This document shows, piece after piece, positions 52,627 to 61,901 of a DNA stretch of 64,000 bases; positions within the stretch are counted from its first letter, which is position 1, and each line of letters opens with the position of its first letter. The notes under the pieces are model-generated. The model had not been told where the DNA came from and did no database searches. It saw nothing but the letters and a program-made list of their open reading frames with translations. Both the position numbers and the translations under genes were made by a program. The stretch comes from Chryseobacterium pennipullorum (GTDB taxonomy: Bacteria > Bacteroidota > Bacteroidia > Flavobacteriales > Weeksellaceae): contig NZ_QNVV01000002.1 of NCBI RefSeq assembly GCF_003384725.1, forward strand, positions 186,001 to 250,000. Direction: 5' to 3'.

Positions 52627-52772
52627 GAGATATGTTAAAAAGAATTGTTCTTGTTATTTTTGTACTCTTACTGCTTACTGCTGTTTCGGGGTTTTTCTAT
52701 ATGCAGAAACATCCTCTTGAGGGAAGCAGATCCGGGAAGATTTTAAATTTTTCAGGTCAGCATTCCAAATAA
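52623..52772 (+). CDS. Small single-pass membrane protein, 49 residues
   Basis: ATG at 52623 overlaps the upstream stop by four bases (ATGA). The translation starts MRDMLKRIVLVIFVLLLLTA, a basic front and one hydrophobic helix, then a short polar tail (MQKHPLEGSRSGKILNFS). No known family recognised. Tight coupling to the Rossmann-fold gene supports a real gene, perhaps a membrane anchor for that enzyme. Confidence 0.55.
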   Translation: MRDMLKRIVLVIFVLLLLTAVSGFFYMQKHPLEGSRSGKILNFSGQHSK

Positions 52773-52919
52773 CAGCATGGTAGCGTACTGATCTCTGTTT
52801 CACCCTTATTTTTTGTCTTTTATCGGAAACAAACCTATTTTTTAAACATTTCTTAAGATTCCATTAAAACAGTTGCAAAGGAGAAAGTTCATTTTTGTAT
52901 TTATCTAATTGAAATAAAA

Positions 52920-55900
52920 ATGACCCACAACTACTTATTAAAAGGGTCTGTCATTGCCGCTTTCTTTTTACATAGCGGACTTTTTGGACAGACGCTGATC
53001 CATTACTGGAATTTTAACAATAATACTTCAGCAGCTTCAATTACCACCCCTTCTTCTACATTGGTGAACGGTTCACTTCTGCCGGTTGCGGGAGGAACAA
53101 GCCTTATAGATTTTGCAGGAGGAACCGGACAGAACTTCAATCTTGATAATCTGAATGCGAGAAACGGAGATCTGCCGGGTACTCATCTGCGATTTAATAA
53201 TCCTATCGGAGGTGCTTTGCAGTTTAACCTTCCTACTACCGGATATAATAACGTGATGGTCAAGTTTTCCACCAGAAGATCCGGCCAGGGTGCGGGAACC
53301 CAATTATGGTCTTATTCTACAGACGGAGTCACTTTTACTCCGTACCAGAGTGTTATGCCTCAGGATGCCAACCCACAGCTGGTTAGTTTCGACTTTTCAG
53401 CTGTATCAGGGGTTTCCGACAATCCCAATTTCAAACTAAAAGTAGAATTTTCAGCCACAGGAGGAGGAACAGGAGGTAATAACCGTTTTGATAATTTTAC
53501 AGTAGATGCTTCACCTGCAGGGGGCATAGACACTACACCGCCTGCGGTCACCTATCTCCCTGCCAATACTACCAACAATGCCTCAACAACCGCAAACCCT
53601 ACCATTTCCTTTAATGAAAATGTGAGGATGAAAGATAATTCAGTAATCAACGATTCTAATGCACAAAGCCTTGTAGAACTCCGTCAGGGAAGCGCTACAG
53701 GAATTCAGGTTCCCTTTACCACCACTTTCAACAACAATATCATCACCGTTATTCCGGTTACCGCTCTTGTTCCGGGACAGACTTATTATCTGGCATTAAA
53801 GCCCGACACAGTAGAAGATTTCAGTGATAACGGGGTAACGGCAGCAACTTCCAGCACATTCAGCACTGCCGGAACTTCTGTTTCTTTGGATAAAAACTTT
53901 ATAAAGGTTAATGAGAATGCAGGCAGCCTGGCATTCAAAGTCAATGTCACTAACCCTTCAGCAGCGACAGTCAATCTTGTGGTAAAACCGGCACCCTTCA
54001 GCACTGCTGATCATAACGACTTCACTTTATCCAGCCAAATTATTACGATTACCCCTTCTACTTCAAGTTATACAGTTAATATTCCCATTATTGATGACAT
54101 GCTGGAAGAGCAGCAGGCGGAATATTTTGTACTGAGCCTTGAAAATCCTGTAGGTACTACGATCTCAGGGGAGCCTTCCGCCACGGTATATATTGTAGAT
54201 AATGATAAACCTGCACCAGTACCTTCTCATCAGATCCAGCTGAACTATATCGGCAGCTTTGATCCTTCGGGAAATAACAGCAGCTCCACGGAAATTGTTA
54301 TTCACGATCCTGCAACCCAGCGGCTTTTCACGATCAGCTCAATTACTGATGTTTTCGATATTATCGATTTCAGTGATCCAATGGCTCCTTCCGTGATCAA
54401 AACAGTTAATATGGCTCCTTATGGCGGGATCACCAGCATCGCTGTAAAAAATGGGATCATTGCCGCAGCATCTCCCCATTCAGATCCGCAACAGAACGGC
54501 TCAGTTGTCTTTTTTGATATCAACGGAAACTTCCTGAAACAGGTAACGGTAGGAGCATTGCCAGATATGGTAACATTCACTCCGGACGGCACTAAAGCCG
54601 TTACCGCTAACGAAGGAGAACCTAATGATGCCTATACCATAGATCCGGAAGGAACCATCAGCATTATTGATATTTCCGGAGGAATCAGTAATCTTTCCCA
54701 GAATAATGTAACGACACTCAACTTCAATAGTTTTGACTCACAAGTTGTATCTCTGACAGCTACAGGACTAAGAAAAGTAAGAACAAACAATACCCTTTCC
54801 CAGGATCTGGAGCCTGAATACATTACCATCAGTGCCGACAGCCAAAAAGCGTGGGTAACACTTCAGGAGAACAATGCTATTGCAGAAGTTAACCTGACCA
54901 CCAAAACCATCACCAATATTTGGGGGCTCGGAAAGAAAGATATGAGTATTCCCGGAAACGGTTTCGATGCGTCGGACAACAATGGCGAGGTTCTCATTGC
55001 CAACTGGCCTGTGAAAGCCTATTATATTCCGGATGCGGTTCAAAACTATAAGATTGGTAATACCAACTATATCGTGACCGCCAATGAGGGAGATGAAAAA
55101 GACCTGTCAGGATATAGTGAGCGAACAACGGTTGGGGCTAATACTTATACTTTAGATCCTGTTATTTTTCCTCAGTCATCTATTCTGAAAGCGGCTTATA
55201 ACTTAGGGAGATTTAGAGTTTCATCTGCTACCGGAAATACTGACGGCGATGCAGAATTTGAAGAAATCGCAGCGTTAGGAGCCCGTTCATTTTCTATCTT
55301 CAATGCAGATACCCAACAGCACGTATATGACAGCGGAGATCAGTTTGAAAGATACATTGCAGCTTATCAACCATTACTATTCAATGCTGATAATGAATCC
55401 AATGCTGTGAAAAACAGAAGCCGCGCAAAAGGTCCTGAACCTGAAGGCGTGGCACTGGGGAACATCAATGGACAGACCTTTGCCTTCATTACACTTGAAA
55501 GAACGGGCGGTGTGATGGTGTATAATATTTCAGATCCTGCCCATCCTACTTTCACAGACTATAAACACTCCCGGTCTACATCAGCGTATGGTGGCGATAA
55601 CGGCCCGGAAGGCATTATCTATATCGCTCCGGAAAATACCACTACCGGTAAAGGCTACGTCATTATAGCCAATGAAATAAGCGGAACTCTGTCAACCTAT
55701 GAAGTAGCCCTATCACCAACATTGGGAACTGGAGAAACAAAATCTGAAAAGGCCACTTTCAATGTGTTCCCAAATCCTGTGAACAAAGGAAATACTCTTT
55801 ATTTCAACAGAAAACAGGATTACGAATTATATGATATGTCCGGAAAGCTGATTGGAAAAGAGAAAAATGCTTTAACAATAAATACCTCAAATCTTTCAAC

Positions 55901-55958
55901 CGGTGTTTATCTTATAAAAACATCAGAAGGGCAAATAAAAAGAGTTATTGTAAAGTAA
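52920..55958 (+). CDS. T9SS-secreted choice-of-anchor I-like protein with Ig-like and Calx-beta domains
   Basis: 1012 residues, signal peptide (MTHNYLLKGSVIAAFFLHSG to about residue 23). Modules in order: an N-terminal jelly-roll-like part (LIHYWNFNNNTSAASITTPS, FNLPTTGYNNVMVKFSTRRS); an SbsA-type Ig-like domain starting DTTPPAVTYLPANTTNNAS; a Calx-beta domain (FIKVNENAGSLAFKVNVTNP to VDNDKP); and the large choice-of-anchor I beta-propeller with TPDGTKAVTANEGEPNDAYT, WVTLQENNAIAEVNL, IVTANEGDEKDLSGY and ARSFSIFNADTQQHVYDSGD. It closes with a T9SS type A tail (FNVFPNPVNKGNTLYF, GVYLIKTSEGQIKRVIVK). Similar proteins are often labelled alkaline-phosphatase-like, and no activity is proven. Single gene with its own terminator. 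Confidence 0.85.
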   Translation: MTHNYLLKGSVIAAFFLHSGLFGQTLIHYWNFNNNTSAASITTPSSTLVNGSLLPVAGGTSLIDFAGGTGQNFNLDNLNARNGDLPGTHLRFNNPIGGALQFNLPTTGYNNVMVKFSTRRSGQGAGTQLWSYSTDGVTFTPYQSVMPQDANPQLVSFDFSAVSGVSDNPNFKLKVEFSATGGGTGGNNRFDNFTVDASPAGGIDTTPPAVTYLPANTTNNASTTANPTISFNENVRMKDNSVINDSNAQSLVELRQGSATGIQVPFTTTFNNNIITVIPVTALVPGQTYYLALKPDTVEDFSDNGVTAATSSTFSTAGTSVSLDKNFIKVNENAGSLAFKVNVTNPSAATVNLVVKPAPFSTADHNDFTLSSQIITITPSTSSYTVNIPIIDDMLEEQQAEYFVLSLENPVGTTISGEPSATVYIVDNDKPAPVPSHQIQLNYIGSFDPSGNNSSSTEIVIHDPATQRLFTISSITDVFDIIDFSDPMAPSVIKTVNMAPYGGITSIAVKNGIIAAASPHSDPQQNGSVVFFDINGNFLKQVTVGALPDMVTFTPDGTKAVTANEGEPNDAYTIDPEGTISIIDISGGISNLSQNNVTTLNFNSFDSQVVSLTATGLRKVRTNNTLSQDLEPEYITISADSQKAWVTLQENNAIAEVNLTTKTITNIWGLGKKDMSIPGNGFDASDNNGEVLIANWPVKAYYIPDAVQNYKIGNTNYIVTANEGDEKDLSGYSERTTVGANTYTLDPVIFPQSSILKAAYNLGRFRVSSATGNTDGDAEFEEIAALGARSFSIFNADTQQHVYDSGDQFERYIAAYQPLLFNADNESNAVKNRSRAKGPEPEGVALGNINGQTFAFITLERTGGVMVYNISDPAHPTFTDYKHSRSTSAYGGDNGPEGIIYIAPENTTTGKGYVIIANEISGTLSTYEVALSPTLGTGETKSEKATFNVFPNPVNKGNTLYFNRKQDYELYDMSGKLIGKEKNALTINTSNLSTGVYLIKTSEGQIKRVIVK

Positions 55959-55987
55959 GCCTAGTTTATAGGTATCATTGTGTATAG

Positions 55988-56012
55988 GCTCCGGATTTTC
56001 CGGAGCTTTTTG
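55988..56012 (+). terminator. Intrinsic terminator of the choice-of-anchor protein gene
   Basis: GCTCCGGA (55988-55995) pairs with TCCGGAGC (55999-56006), loop TTT, then TTTTT. Confidence 0.9.
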
Positions 56013-56209
56013 ATTATGAATAAAAGGGATACTCATTGCAAAGGCAGCTTCTTGATGCTCCACCGTTGAATCTTTACCTTTTAGCATGACCTGCAACTTT
56101 TGTACGTGAACCATTTTTAAAACCTGTTATTTACGATGATTTAACTTTTGAAATGCCCGAAAAAAACCATTTTATTTCTATATTTACCATCACCAAAACC
56201 AAATTCACA

Positions 56210-56602
56210 ATGAATAGTATTAAAACTGCAGGAATTATTGCTTTCCTGCTCATGGGAACAGCCACCGCTTTCTCACAATCAAGAAAAACAGAATCTTCAA
56301 AAGGCGTTGAGCAATCAGACAACGATAAGAAAATACAGGTAGACGGTGTAGGACACAAGCTCAACTATACGCTCAACGGCGGAGTCGTTGAGGTAGAAGG
56401 TGGCGACAATACCGTAACGATCAAAGGAAGTGCTAAAATGATTGCTGTTTCGGGTACAGGTAACAAAGTATACATTGATAAAGTGGATAGAGTAACAATA
56501 GAAGGCGGTGATAACGTAGTCTATTACCGTACTTCCGGAACGAAATCAGGAAAACCGAACGTTGCCCTTACCGGGGTGGGAAACAGGGTAACAAAACAAT
56601 AG
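56210..56602 (+). CDS. DUF3060-containing secreted protein
   Basis: 130 residues from ATG 56210 (MNSIKTAGIIAFLLMGTATA then a cleavage site at FSQS). A charged linker (SRKTESSKGVEQSDNDKK) is followed by a short beta-helix of repeating VEVEGGDNTVTIKGSA, IAVSGTGNKVYIDKV and VTIEGGDNVVYY turns, the pattern of DUF3060. The Gly-Asn turns would stack into a small right-handed solenoid. Periplasmic or secreted; role unknown. An upstream ATG at 56153 exists but would spoil the signal peptide. Confidence 0.75.
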   Translation: MNSIKTAGIIAFLLMGTATAFSQSRKTESSKGVEQSDNDKKIQVDGVGHKLNYTLNGGVVEVEGGDNTVTIKGSAKMIAVSGTGNKVYIDKVDRVTIEGGDNVVYYRTSGTKSGKPNVALTGVGNRVTKQ

Positions 56603-56627
56603 ATAACATTCAGAAAACACCAGCTCC

Positions 56628-57338
56628 ATGTTTGGATTTGCATTAGATACAGGTGGAGAGCCTGAAATGATCACATTAATTGATCATGTGAATAACCTTG
56701 AAGGCCGCTATCCTATAACTTATAAAAAAGTCAGGCTGATGAATGTTCACAACACTCCTACTCTTGTGTCTGCTATAAAAACTTCATCTGAAATGTATCA
56801 AAACAATGGTTTAGTCTGCAGGCTTGACCACGAGAATAATATAATATCAAGCACCTTTATCAGCAGCATCAAAATAAGCAAATCCAAAAAAGGATTGATC
56901 TTGAATGGCTTTGTATGGACCCACCCAAAAGGATATCAAAAAGCCATGGATATGAAGCTGAATAATGAAATTAATGAAAAGAATGTGTGGAAAAAATTCC
57001 AAAAAGATGAGCTTCAGGGATGGCTTGCGTATGCACTAAATACAGGAAAAAAGCCTGAAAAAAACAGGGAAAATATAACCGTCCGGATTAATGGGAATGA
57101 TTTTCATAATCTGGATGGTTTTTTCTGTACTTTAGGAGAAGAGATCAATGGTATATCAGGTTACTTTGGTCGTAATTTACCGGCTTTATATGATAGTCTC
57201 CGTGGAGATTTTGGAGTAAAATCCATTTCAGAACTCAACTGGACCAATCATATGAGAAGCAAAGTACTATTGAAATCAAAATTTACAAAAATTCTTGAGA
57301 TTTTTGAAGATTATAGTATCAAGATTGTATTGAACTAA
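56628..57338 (+). CDS. Two-part protein with C-terminal barstar-like domain
   Basis: 236 residues, no signal peptide. The C-terminal 90 residues fit barstar, the inhibitor of the RNase barnase: VRINGNDFHNLDGFFCTLGE, then GISGYFGRNLPALYDSLRGD with the signature Y-x-G-x-N-x-x-A-L-x-D-x-L, then a helix ending FTKILEIFEDYSIKIVL. The N-terminal 140 residues (FALDTGGEPEMITLIDHVN and so on) are not recognised. Twenty-five bases after the DUF3060 gene. No barnase-like gene is in the window, so it may be an orphan immunity protein or a regulator of another nuclease. Confidence 0.7.
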   Translation: MFGFALDTGGEPEMITLIDHVNNLEGRYPITYKKVRLMNVHNTPTLVSAIKTSSEMYQNNGLVCRLDHENNIISSTFISSIKISKSKKGLILNGFVWTHPKGYQKAMDMKLNNEINEKNVWKKFQKDELQGWLAYALNTGKKPEKNRENITVRINGNDFHNLDGFFCTLGEEINGISGYFGRNLPALYDSLRGDFGVKSISELNWTNHMRSKVLLKSKFTKILEIFEDYSIKIVLN

Positions 57339-57400
57339 TTCTAAAATTCTAAAAGTTCATCCGTTTTCTGTACTTCCACGCTATTGGATAGAAGCAAAAT

Positions 57401-57436
57401 AAAAAAGACAGGACTGTAAGCCCTGTCTTAAAAAAA
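57401..57436 (-). terminator. Intrinsic terminator of the nfu gene
   Basis: AAGACAGG (57405-57412) pairs with CCTGTCTT (57422-57429); on the minus strand the stem is followed by TTTTTT. Confidence 0.8.
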
Positions 57437-57452
57437 TATCTCAGATATAGTT

Positions 57453-57701
57453 TTATTCTACGTTGATTACTTTTTCAATTTCCGGAGCATGTTGTTTGAT
57501 GGTATTCTCAACTCCTAATTTAAGGGTTGAAAAATTCAGTGAACATCCGGAACAGTTACCCAGAAGTTTTACAAAAACCTGATTGTCTTTCACATCAATA
57601 AGCTCAATATCACCTCCATCTTTGTTCAAAAACGGTCTGATGCTTTCCAGTGCCTCCATGACTCTTGTTACTGTATCTTCGTGCGTTATGTTTGTTTCCA
57701 T
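57453..57701 (-). CDS. NifU-type iron-sulfur scaffold (Nfu)
   Basis: 82 residues, the minimal Nfu domain. The motif LGNCSGCSLNFSTLKLGVEN (47-66) carries C50 and C53, the two Cys that share a 4Fe-4S cluster between two subunits for delivery to target enzymes. DGGDIELIDVKDNQVFV is also typical. It starts 47 bases after the Mrp-type ATPase gene on the same strand, so the two are one Fe-S maturation unit. Confidence 0.93.
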   Translation of the reverse strand: METNITHEDTVTRVMEALESIRPFLNKDGGDIELIDVKDNQVFVKLLGNCSGCSLNFSTLKLGVENTIKQHAPEIEKVINVE

Positions 57702-57748
57702 ATTTTTTCAGTTCAATTCGGTTTTTTCAAATTTAATTGAAGTTGTTA

Positions 57749-58855
57749 TTATTTTGCTTTTGGTGAGCATCCTGCCATTGTGGAGATCTTTACCGCTTCA
57801 GTGGGAGGAAGGTTTTTATTTCTTTCCACCAAGCTTTCCACCATTTTTCTTGCGGTGTCTGTATAAATATCTGCAATTTTAGACCCTTCCTGAAGGGCCG
57901 CAGGTCTTCCTACATCTCCGGCTTCTCTGATACTTTGGATCAACGGGATCTCTCCCAATACCGGAATCCCTAAATCTTCAGCAAGATACTGTGCTCCCTG
58001 GTTTCCAAAGATATAATATTTATTCTCAGGAAGTTCTTCCGGCGTAAAATACGCCATATTTTCGATTAATCCAAGCACAGGAATATTGATACTTTCCATC
58101 TGGAACATGGCAATCCCTTTTCTTACGTCTGCCAGTGCTACATGCTGAGGGGTACTTACAATCACGGCTCCTGTCACAGGAACTTCCTGAATGATAGACA
58201 GGTGGATATCACCTGTTCCCGGTGGAAGGTCAATTAACAAGAAGTCCAGTTCTCCCCATGCCGCATCTCTGATCATTTGATTTAATGCTTTTGAAGCCAT
58301 GGGTCCTCTCCAAACCACAGCCTGGTTGGATCCTGAAAAATATCCTATTGAAAGCATTTTTACGCCATAGTTCTCAATAGGTTTCATCAGACTTTTACCA
58401 TTCACTTCTACAGAAATTGGTTTTTCCCCTTCTGTATCGAACATGGTAGGAACAGATGGCCCGTAGATATCGGCATCCAATAAACCTACTTTAAAGCCCA
58501 TTTTTGCTAATGTTACTGCCATATTTGCAGAAACAGTAGATTTTCCTACGCCCCCTTTACCGGAAGCGATAGCAATAATATTTTGAATCCCAGGAATCTG
58601 TTTTCCTTTGATTTGACTTTGCTGAATTTCACTAGGTTCCGGAGAAGCAATTTTAAGTTTTAAATGAACATCTTCTCCAAACTCGCTGGCGAAAGCCTGC
58701 TTCATAGCAGCCTCCAGTTTTTTCTTTTCGTGCATTGCCGGTGAATGGGCGGTCATATCAATATAAACATCATTACCCATAATCTGAAGATTATTCACCA
58801 AATCGTCTACTTCTATTTCTTTAAGGAAATCTTGAACCTTTTCTTTCGTCAACAT
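57749..58855 (-). CDS. Mrp/ApbC-type iron-sulfur carrier P-loop ATPase
   Basis: 368 residues. N-terminal DUF59/MIP18-like domain (residues about 1-75, with VNNLQIMGNDVYIDM). P-loop ATPase core with IASGKGGVGKSTVSANMA (97-114), the deviant Walker A of the Mrp/NBP35 family, GLLDADIYGPSVP and LLIDLPPGTGDIHL. A single Cys appears near the C-terminus (TMAGCSPKAK), whereas many relatives have a C-x-x-C in the last third that is not evident here. It carries or loads Fe-S clusters in the cytosol, with Nfu encoded just downstream. Confidence 0.9.
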   Translation of the reverse strand: MLTKEKVQDFLKEIEVDDLVNNLQIMGNDVYIDMTAHSPAMHEKKKLEAAMKQAFASEFGEDVHLKLKIASPEPSEIQQSQIKGKQIPGIQNIIAIASGKGGVGKSTVSANMAVTLAKMGFKVGLLDADIYGPSVPTMFDTEGEKPISVEVNGKSLMKPIENYGVKMLSIGYFSGSNQAVVWRGPMASKALNQMIRDAAWGELDFLLIDLPPGTGDIHLSIIQEVPVTGAVIVSTPQHVALADVRKGIAMFQMESINIPVLGLIENMAYFTPEELPENKYYIFGNQGAQYLAEDLGIPVLGEIPLIQSIREAGDVGRPAALQEGSKIADIYTDTARKMVESLVERNKNLPPTEAVKISTMAGCSPKAK

Positions 58856-59002
58856 ATAAATATAAATTGTTTACAAATTTACGGAATTTTTCGGTAATTT
58901 AGAATCAATAAAATCTATAATATCAGGTGATAAATCAGATCGTTAAAAATTTTGTTTATTGCTTTTTTTATTTCAGGACTATAGCTCATTACGCATACGA
59001 TC

Positions 59003-59461
59003 ATGACAAATTTCAACATTTATCCACCCAAATATGCCTCCTCAAAAGGAGTTTTCACTGTGGGAAAAACCAGGTTCAAATGGTACAATCTTGCTTCTGA
59101 TCCGGCAGAAGTTGTATGGAAGGACATTCAAAAAGCCAGATTTTGTATTGAGAATGCCTCTGAAAACTTCCGGGATATTGATGACCTCGGATTTGTCATC
59201 ATGCACCGGTGTGGAGAACACTATCTTCTGTTGGTATGTACCTGGAGAAGCGAAAATGAACTCTGGGAAAGTGTCTATTACGACGGATCAGGTGATTTTG
59301 AAGTCTGGGACCGAAACAAAACCCATCTTCCGACCTATTGTGTCTGGGAAATGGGCATTGTATATCATGAATCTCAGGCCTGGAAGAGCTATTTGGGATC
59401 GGCTAGGGATGAAAATAATAGAATCGACTATCTCAATAACTTTTTTGAAGGGGAAGTCTAA
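59003..59461 (+). CDS. Hypothetical protein, 152 residues
   Basis: I do not recognise the family. Soluble, rich in Trp and Tyr (WYNLASDPAEVVWKDIQ, LLVCTWRSENELWESVYYDG, CVWEMGIVYHESQAWKSYLG), no signal peptide. The even spread of aromatic residues suggests a compact globular alpha/beta fold. Convergent with the beta-barrel gene, whose stop lies three bases away. A second frame on the same strand (59034-59468) is a shadow. Confidence 0.65.
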   Translation: MTNFNIYPPKYASSKGVFTVGKTRFKWYNLASDPAEVVWKDIQKARFCIENASENFRDIDDLGFVIMHRCGEHYLLLVCTWRSENELWESVYYDGSGDFEVWDRNKTHLPTYCVWEMGIVYHESQAWKSYLGSARDENNRIDYLNNFFEGEV

Positions 59462-59464
59462 CGC

Positions 59465-61807
59465 CTAGTTTGCTCTGTACTTTTCTTCAAATTTTATATT
59501 ACGCTCCGCCCCTTTCACTTTTTTATTTCCGAAAGTGTACGTAGCTGAGAGCGTAAGTCTTCTTGCATCGTAGTAATTGTTGAAAAAATGAGTCCCTGTC
59601 GTATAATAAATTTGACCAAGGCTTTTGGATTGTTTGAAAATATCAGATACCATCATATTGATCTGAAGATTTTTTTCCATTAAACTCATCTTTAGTCCTG
59701 TAGTAAAGTTACCTAAATAATCCCACCGTACATTTCCGGAATCTGAAGGCAGACGCATCCAATAATTGAGAATTATTTGAACAGTTTTGTTAGTATTTAA
59801 AGATAGATTATTCTGAAAATTAAATTCATACGCACTTCCTTTTCTTGAAGCGGCGTCAGTAGCAAAAACATCTGTTTTCATATAGGATATATCTGCAGTA
59901 TAATTAGCTTCCCAGAATTTGAAAAAAGTATCTGAATAGTTCAGGGTAAGCCCTACACTGTTCTGGTTATAATAATTCGCGAAAGTACTGAGCCTGTTTT
60001 CCCCGTCGAGATTCACGATCTGGCCAAATCCTTCGAGAGTTCTCTGGAAATAGGCTGAAGCAGATAATTTTCCTTGATAAACGTAAGAGAATTCGAAATT
60101 ATGGTTGACTGAAGGCTGCAGAAACGGATTTCCGGTAAAATAAGAATTGACATTGATATACCACCGGTAAGGATTGATCGCGCGAAATCCCGGCCTGTTG
60201 ATCCTTTTGGAATAATTCAGACTGAATGTATTATTTTCATCGCTTTTATAGGAGACATAAGCGGTAGGGAAAAATTTTCCGTATGAATTTTGTGACTGCT
60301 GTCCTGAGGTCAGCGAATTCCCGATGACCGTAGAATATTCGTAGCGCAGTCCCGCTTTGGCAGACCACTTTTCACTGAAAGATTTTTCAAAACTGAGGTA
60401 AGCTGCATAATTTTTCTCATTATACTGGAATACATTACTTTTTACAGGATCTGTGACATAATTCCCATTGTCCAGGTTCTGATAGGATATTTCTGAATCA
60501 TTATCAAAATTAGTAAACTTCACCCCTGCTTCCGTCTTTGCAAACTGATAAGGCAATGTAAGATCTGCCTGTCCGGAATAAATTGTATAGTCGACCGTTG
60601 AAGGTGATCTCACGATAAACTCCTGACCTGAATTTTCAGTCGTTATAAAATCAATAGTAGTTCTGGGGCTATTGGAAAAATAATTTCCTGTGATGCTTAA
60701 TTGATGATCCAGCTTTCCGAATTTCATATCGTAATAGGCGCTAACAGTCTGCTGTATGTTTTTGGCTCTATGTTCGGCAGAAGTCGATAAGGTATTTGTA
60801 TAATTTCCATTTTGAAAATAATCCGACCGGTTCATAACATCCATATTGGAATGTCCGGATCCGTAATCGTAAATAAGTCCTATTTTGGATTTTGGACTCA
60901 ATTGGTAATCAATACTTACATTAGCTCCTGCTCCATCGCCGAAATCTCTTCTGTCATCCGAGCTTCGAAGGCCATCCGCACCTTCTATCCGATAGTTTTC
61001 GTAAGAATGCTTTTCATTTTTTTGCTGTCTTAATTTTAATGAAGACCGTAATTTTTCACTTTGATAATTGACCGTGACACTGTTTGATGTCCCGGTATAC
61101 GTCTGTTGCTGGAGCGTAGTAGTAAGGCTTCCGTTCCAGCCTAGATTCTGATTTTTTTTTAGAACAATATTGATCAGTCCACTATTTCCTTGTGCTTCAT
61201 ATTTTGCCGGAGGGGCCGTTATCACTTCAATTTTCTCAATATTTTCAGACCGAAGACTTTTAAGGTACGCGACAAGCTCGCTTCCGGAAAGATTCACGAT
61301 CCTTTCATTGATCATCACTGCTACACCATTTTTTCCGGCAATTGAAATTCCTGAATTGTCATCTACCTTAAGCAGCGGTGTCGTAGCCATCGCTTCTGCC
61401 CCATCCATTCCCTGAGAAGCAACAGAGTTGGCTACGTTGAAAATCAACCGGTCTGCTTTTCTTTCGATCAGCTTTTTCCTCGCAGTAAGCGTAACTCCCT
61501 CAATTTGTTTTTCTTTCTTTTTGATAATAAAAAAATCCTGTTTTACATCTCCCTTTACTGTAACATCCCTATTGGATACTTCCTCACCGTCCAGAATCAG
61601 CCTGATATTGTAATTTCCGTCTTCCAGAAGTTTCAGTGAATAGTTTCCCTTTTCATCAGAGATAGCGGTTTGCTTTTTCTGATCTTTTACCGCTACAATT
61701 TCAACATATGATGCTGCCTGTCCTTCGTTCGAGACTTTACCTGTTATTCTCTGGGAAAATCCGAGTACCGGTACCAGCATAATCACCGCAAATAATGTTT
61801 TCTTCAT
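59465..61807 (-). CDS. TonB-receptor-type outer-membrane beta-barrel protein
   Basis: 780 residues from ATG 61807 (MKKTLFAVIMLVPVLGFSQ signal peptide). A carboxypeptidase-regulatory-like domain (RITGKVSNEGQAASYVEIVA) precedes a TonB plug-like part (ADRLIFNVANSVASQGMDG, IEKIEVITAPPAKYEAQGNS). A large barrel of the outer-membrane protein beta-barrel family follows, ending NIKFEEKYRAN. Unlike classical receptors it has no obvious TonB box. Ligand unknown. Divergent from the GH92 mannosidase gene, but with no SusD partner, so not a standard polysaccharide-utilisation pair. Confidence 0.83.
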   Translation of the reverse strand: MKKTLFAVIMLVPVLGFSQRITGKVSNEGQAASYVEIVAVKDQKKQTAISDEKGNYSLKLLEDGNYNIRLILDGEEVSNRDVTVKGDVKQDFFIIKKKEKQIEGVTLTARKKLIERKADRLIFNVANSVASQGMDGAEAMATTPLLKVDDNSGISIAGKNGVAVMINERIVNLSGSELVAYLKSLRSENIEKIEVITAPPAKYEAQGNSGLINIVLKKNQNLGWNGSLTTTLQQQTYTGTSNSVTVNYQSEKLRSSLKLRQQKNEKHSYENYRIEGADGLRSSDDRRDFGDGAGANVSIDYQLSPKSKIGLIYDYGSGHSNMDVMNRSDYFQNGNYTNTLSTSAEHRAKNIQQTVSAYYDMKFGKLDHQLSITGNYFSNSPRTTIDFITTENSGQEFIVRSPSTVDYTIYSGQADLTLPYQFAKTEAGVKFTNFDNDSEISYQNLDNGNYVTDPVKSNVFQYNEKNYAAYLSFEKSFSEKWSAKAGLRYEYSTVIGNSLTSGQQSQNSYGKFFPTAYVSYKSDENNTFSLNYSKRINRPGFRAINPYRWYINVNSYFTGNPFLQPSVNHNFEFSYVYQGKLSASAYFQRTLEGFGQIVNLDGENRLSTFANYYNQNSVGLTLNYSDTFFKFWEANYTADISYMKTDVFATDAASRKGSAYEFNFQNNLSLNTNKTVQIILNYWMRLPSDSGNVRWDYLGNFTTGLKMSLMEKNLQINMMVSDIFKQSKSLGQIYYTTGTHFFNNYYDARRLTLSATYTFGNKKVKGAERNIKFEEKYRAN

Positions 61808-61901
61808 GAATTCAATAGTTTTCAATAAGACAAATCATCTCCTTTCTATATTACATTGATCTGGTTGTTTTTCAATATATTCGCTGGTATAAAATTTAAA
61901 T

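Noticed and set aside
59034..59468. 144-codon frame on the same strand as the 152-residue hypothetical gene
   Set aside because: It overlaps almost fully in another frame; its start lacks a ribosome site, and composition favours the 59003 frame.
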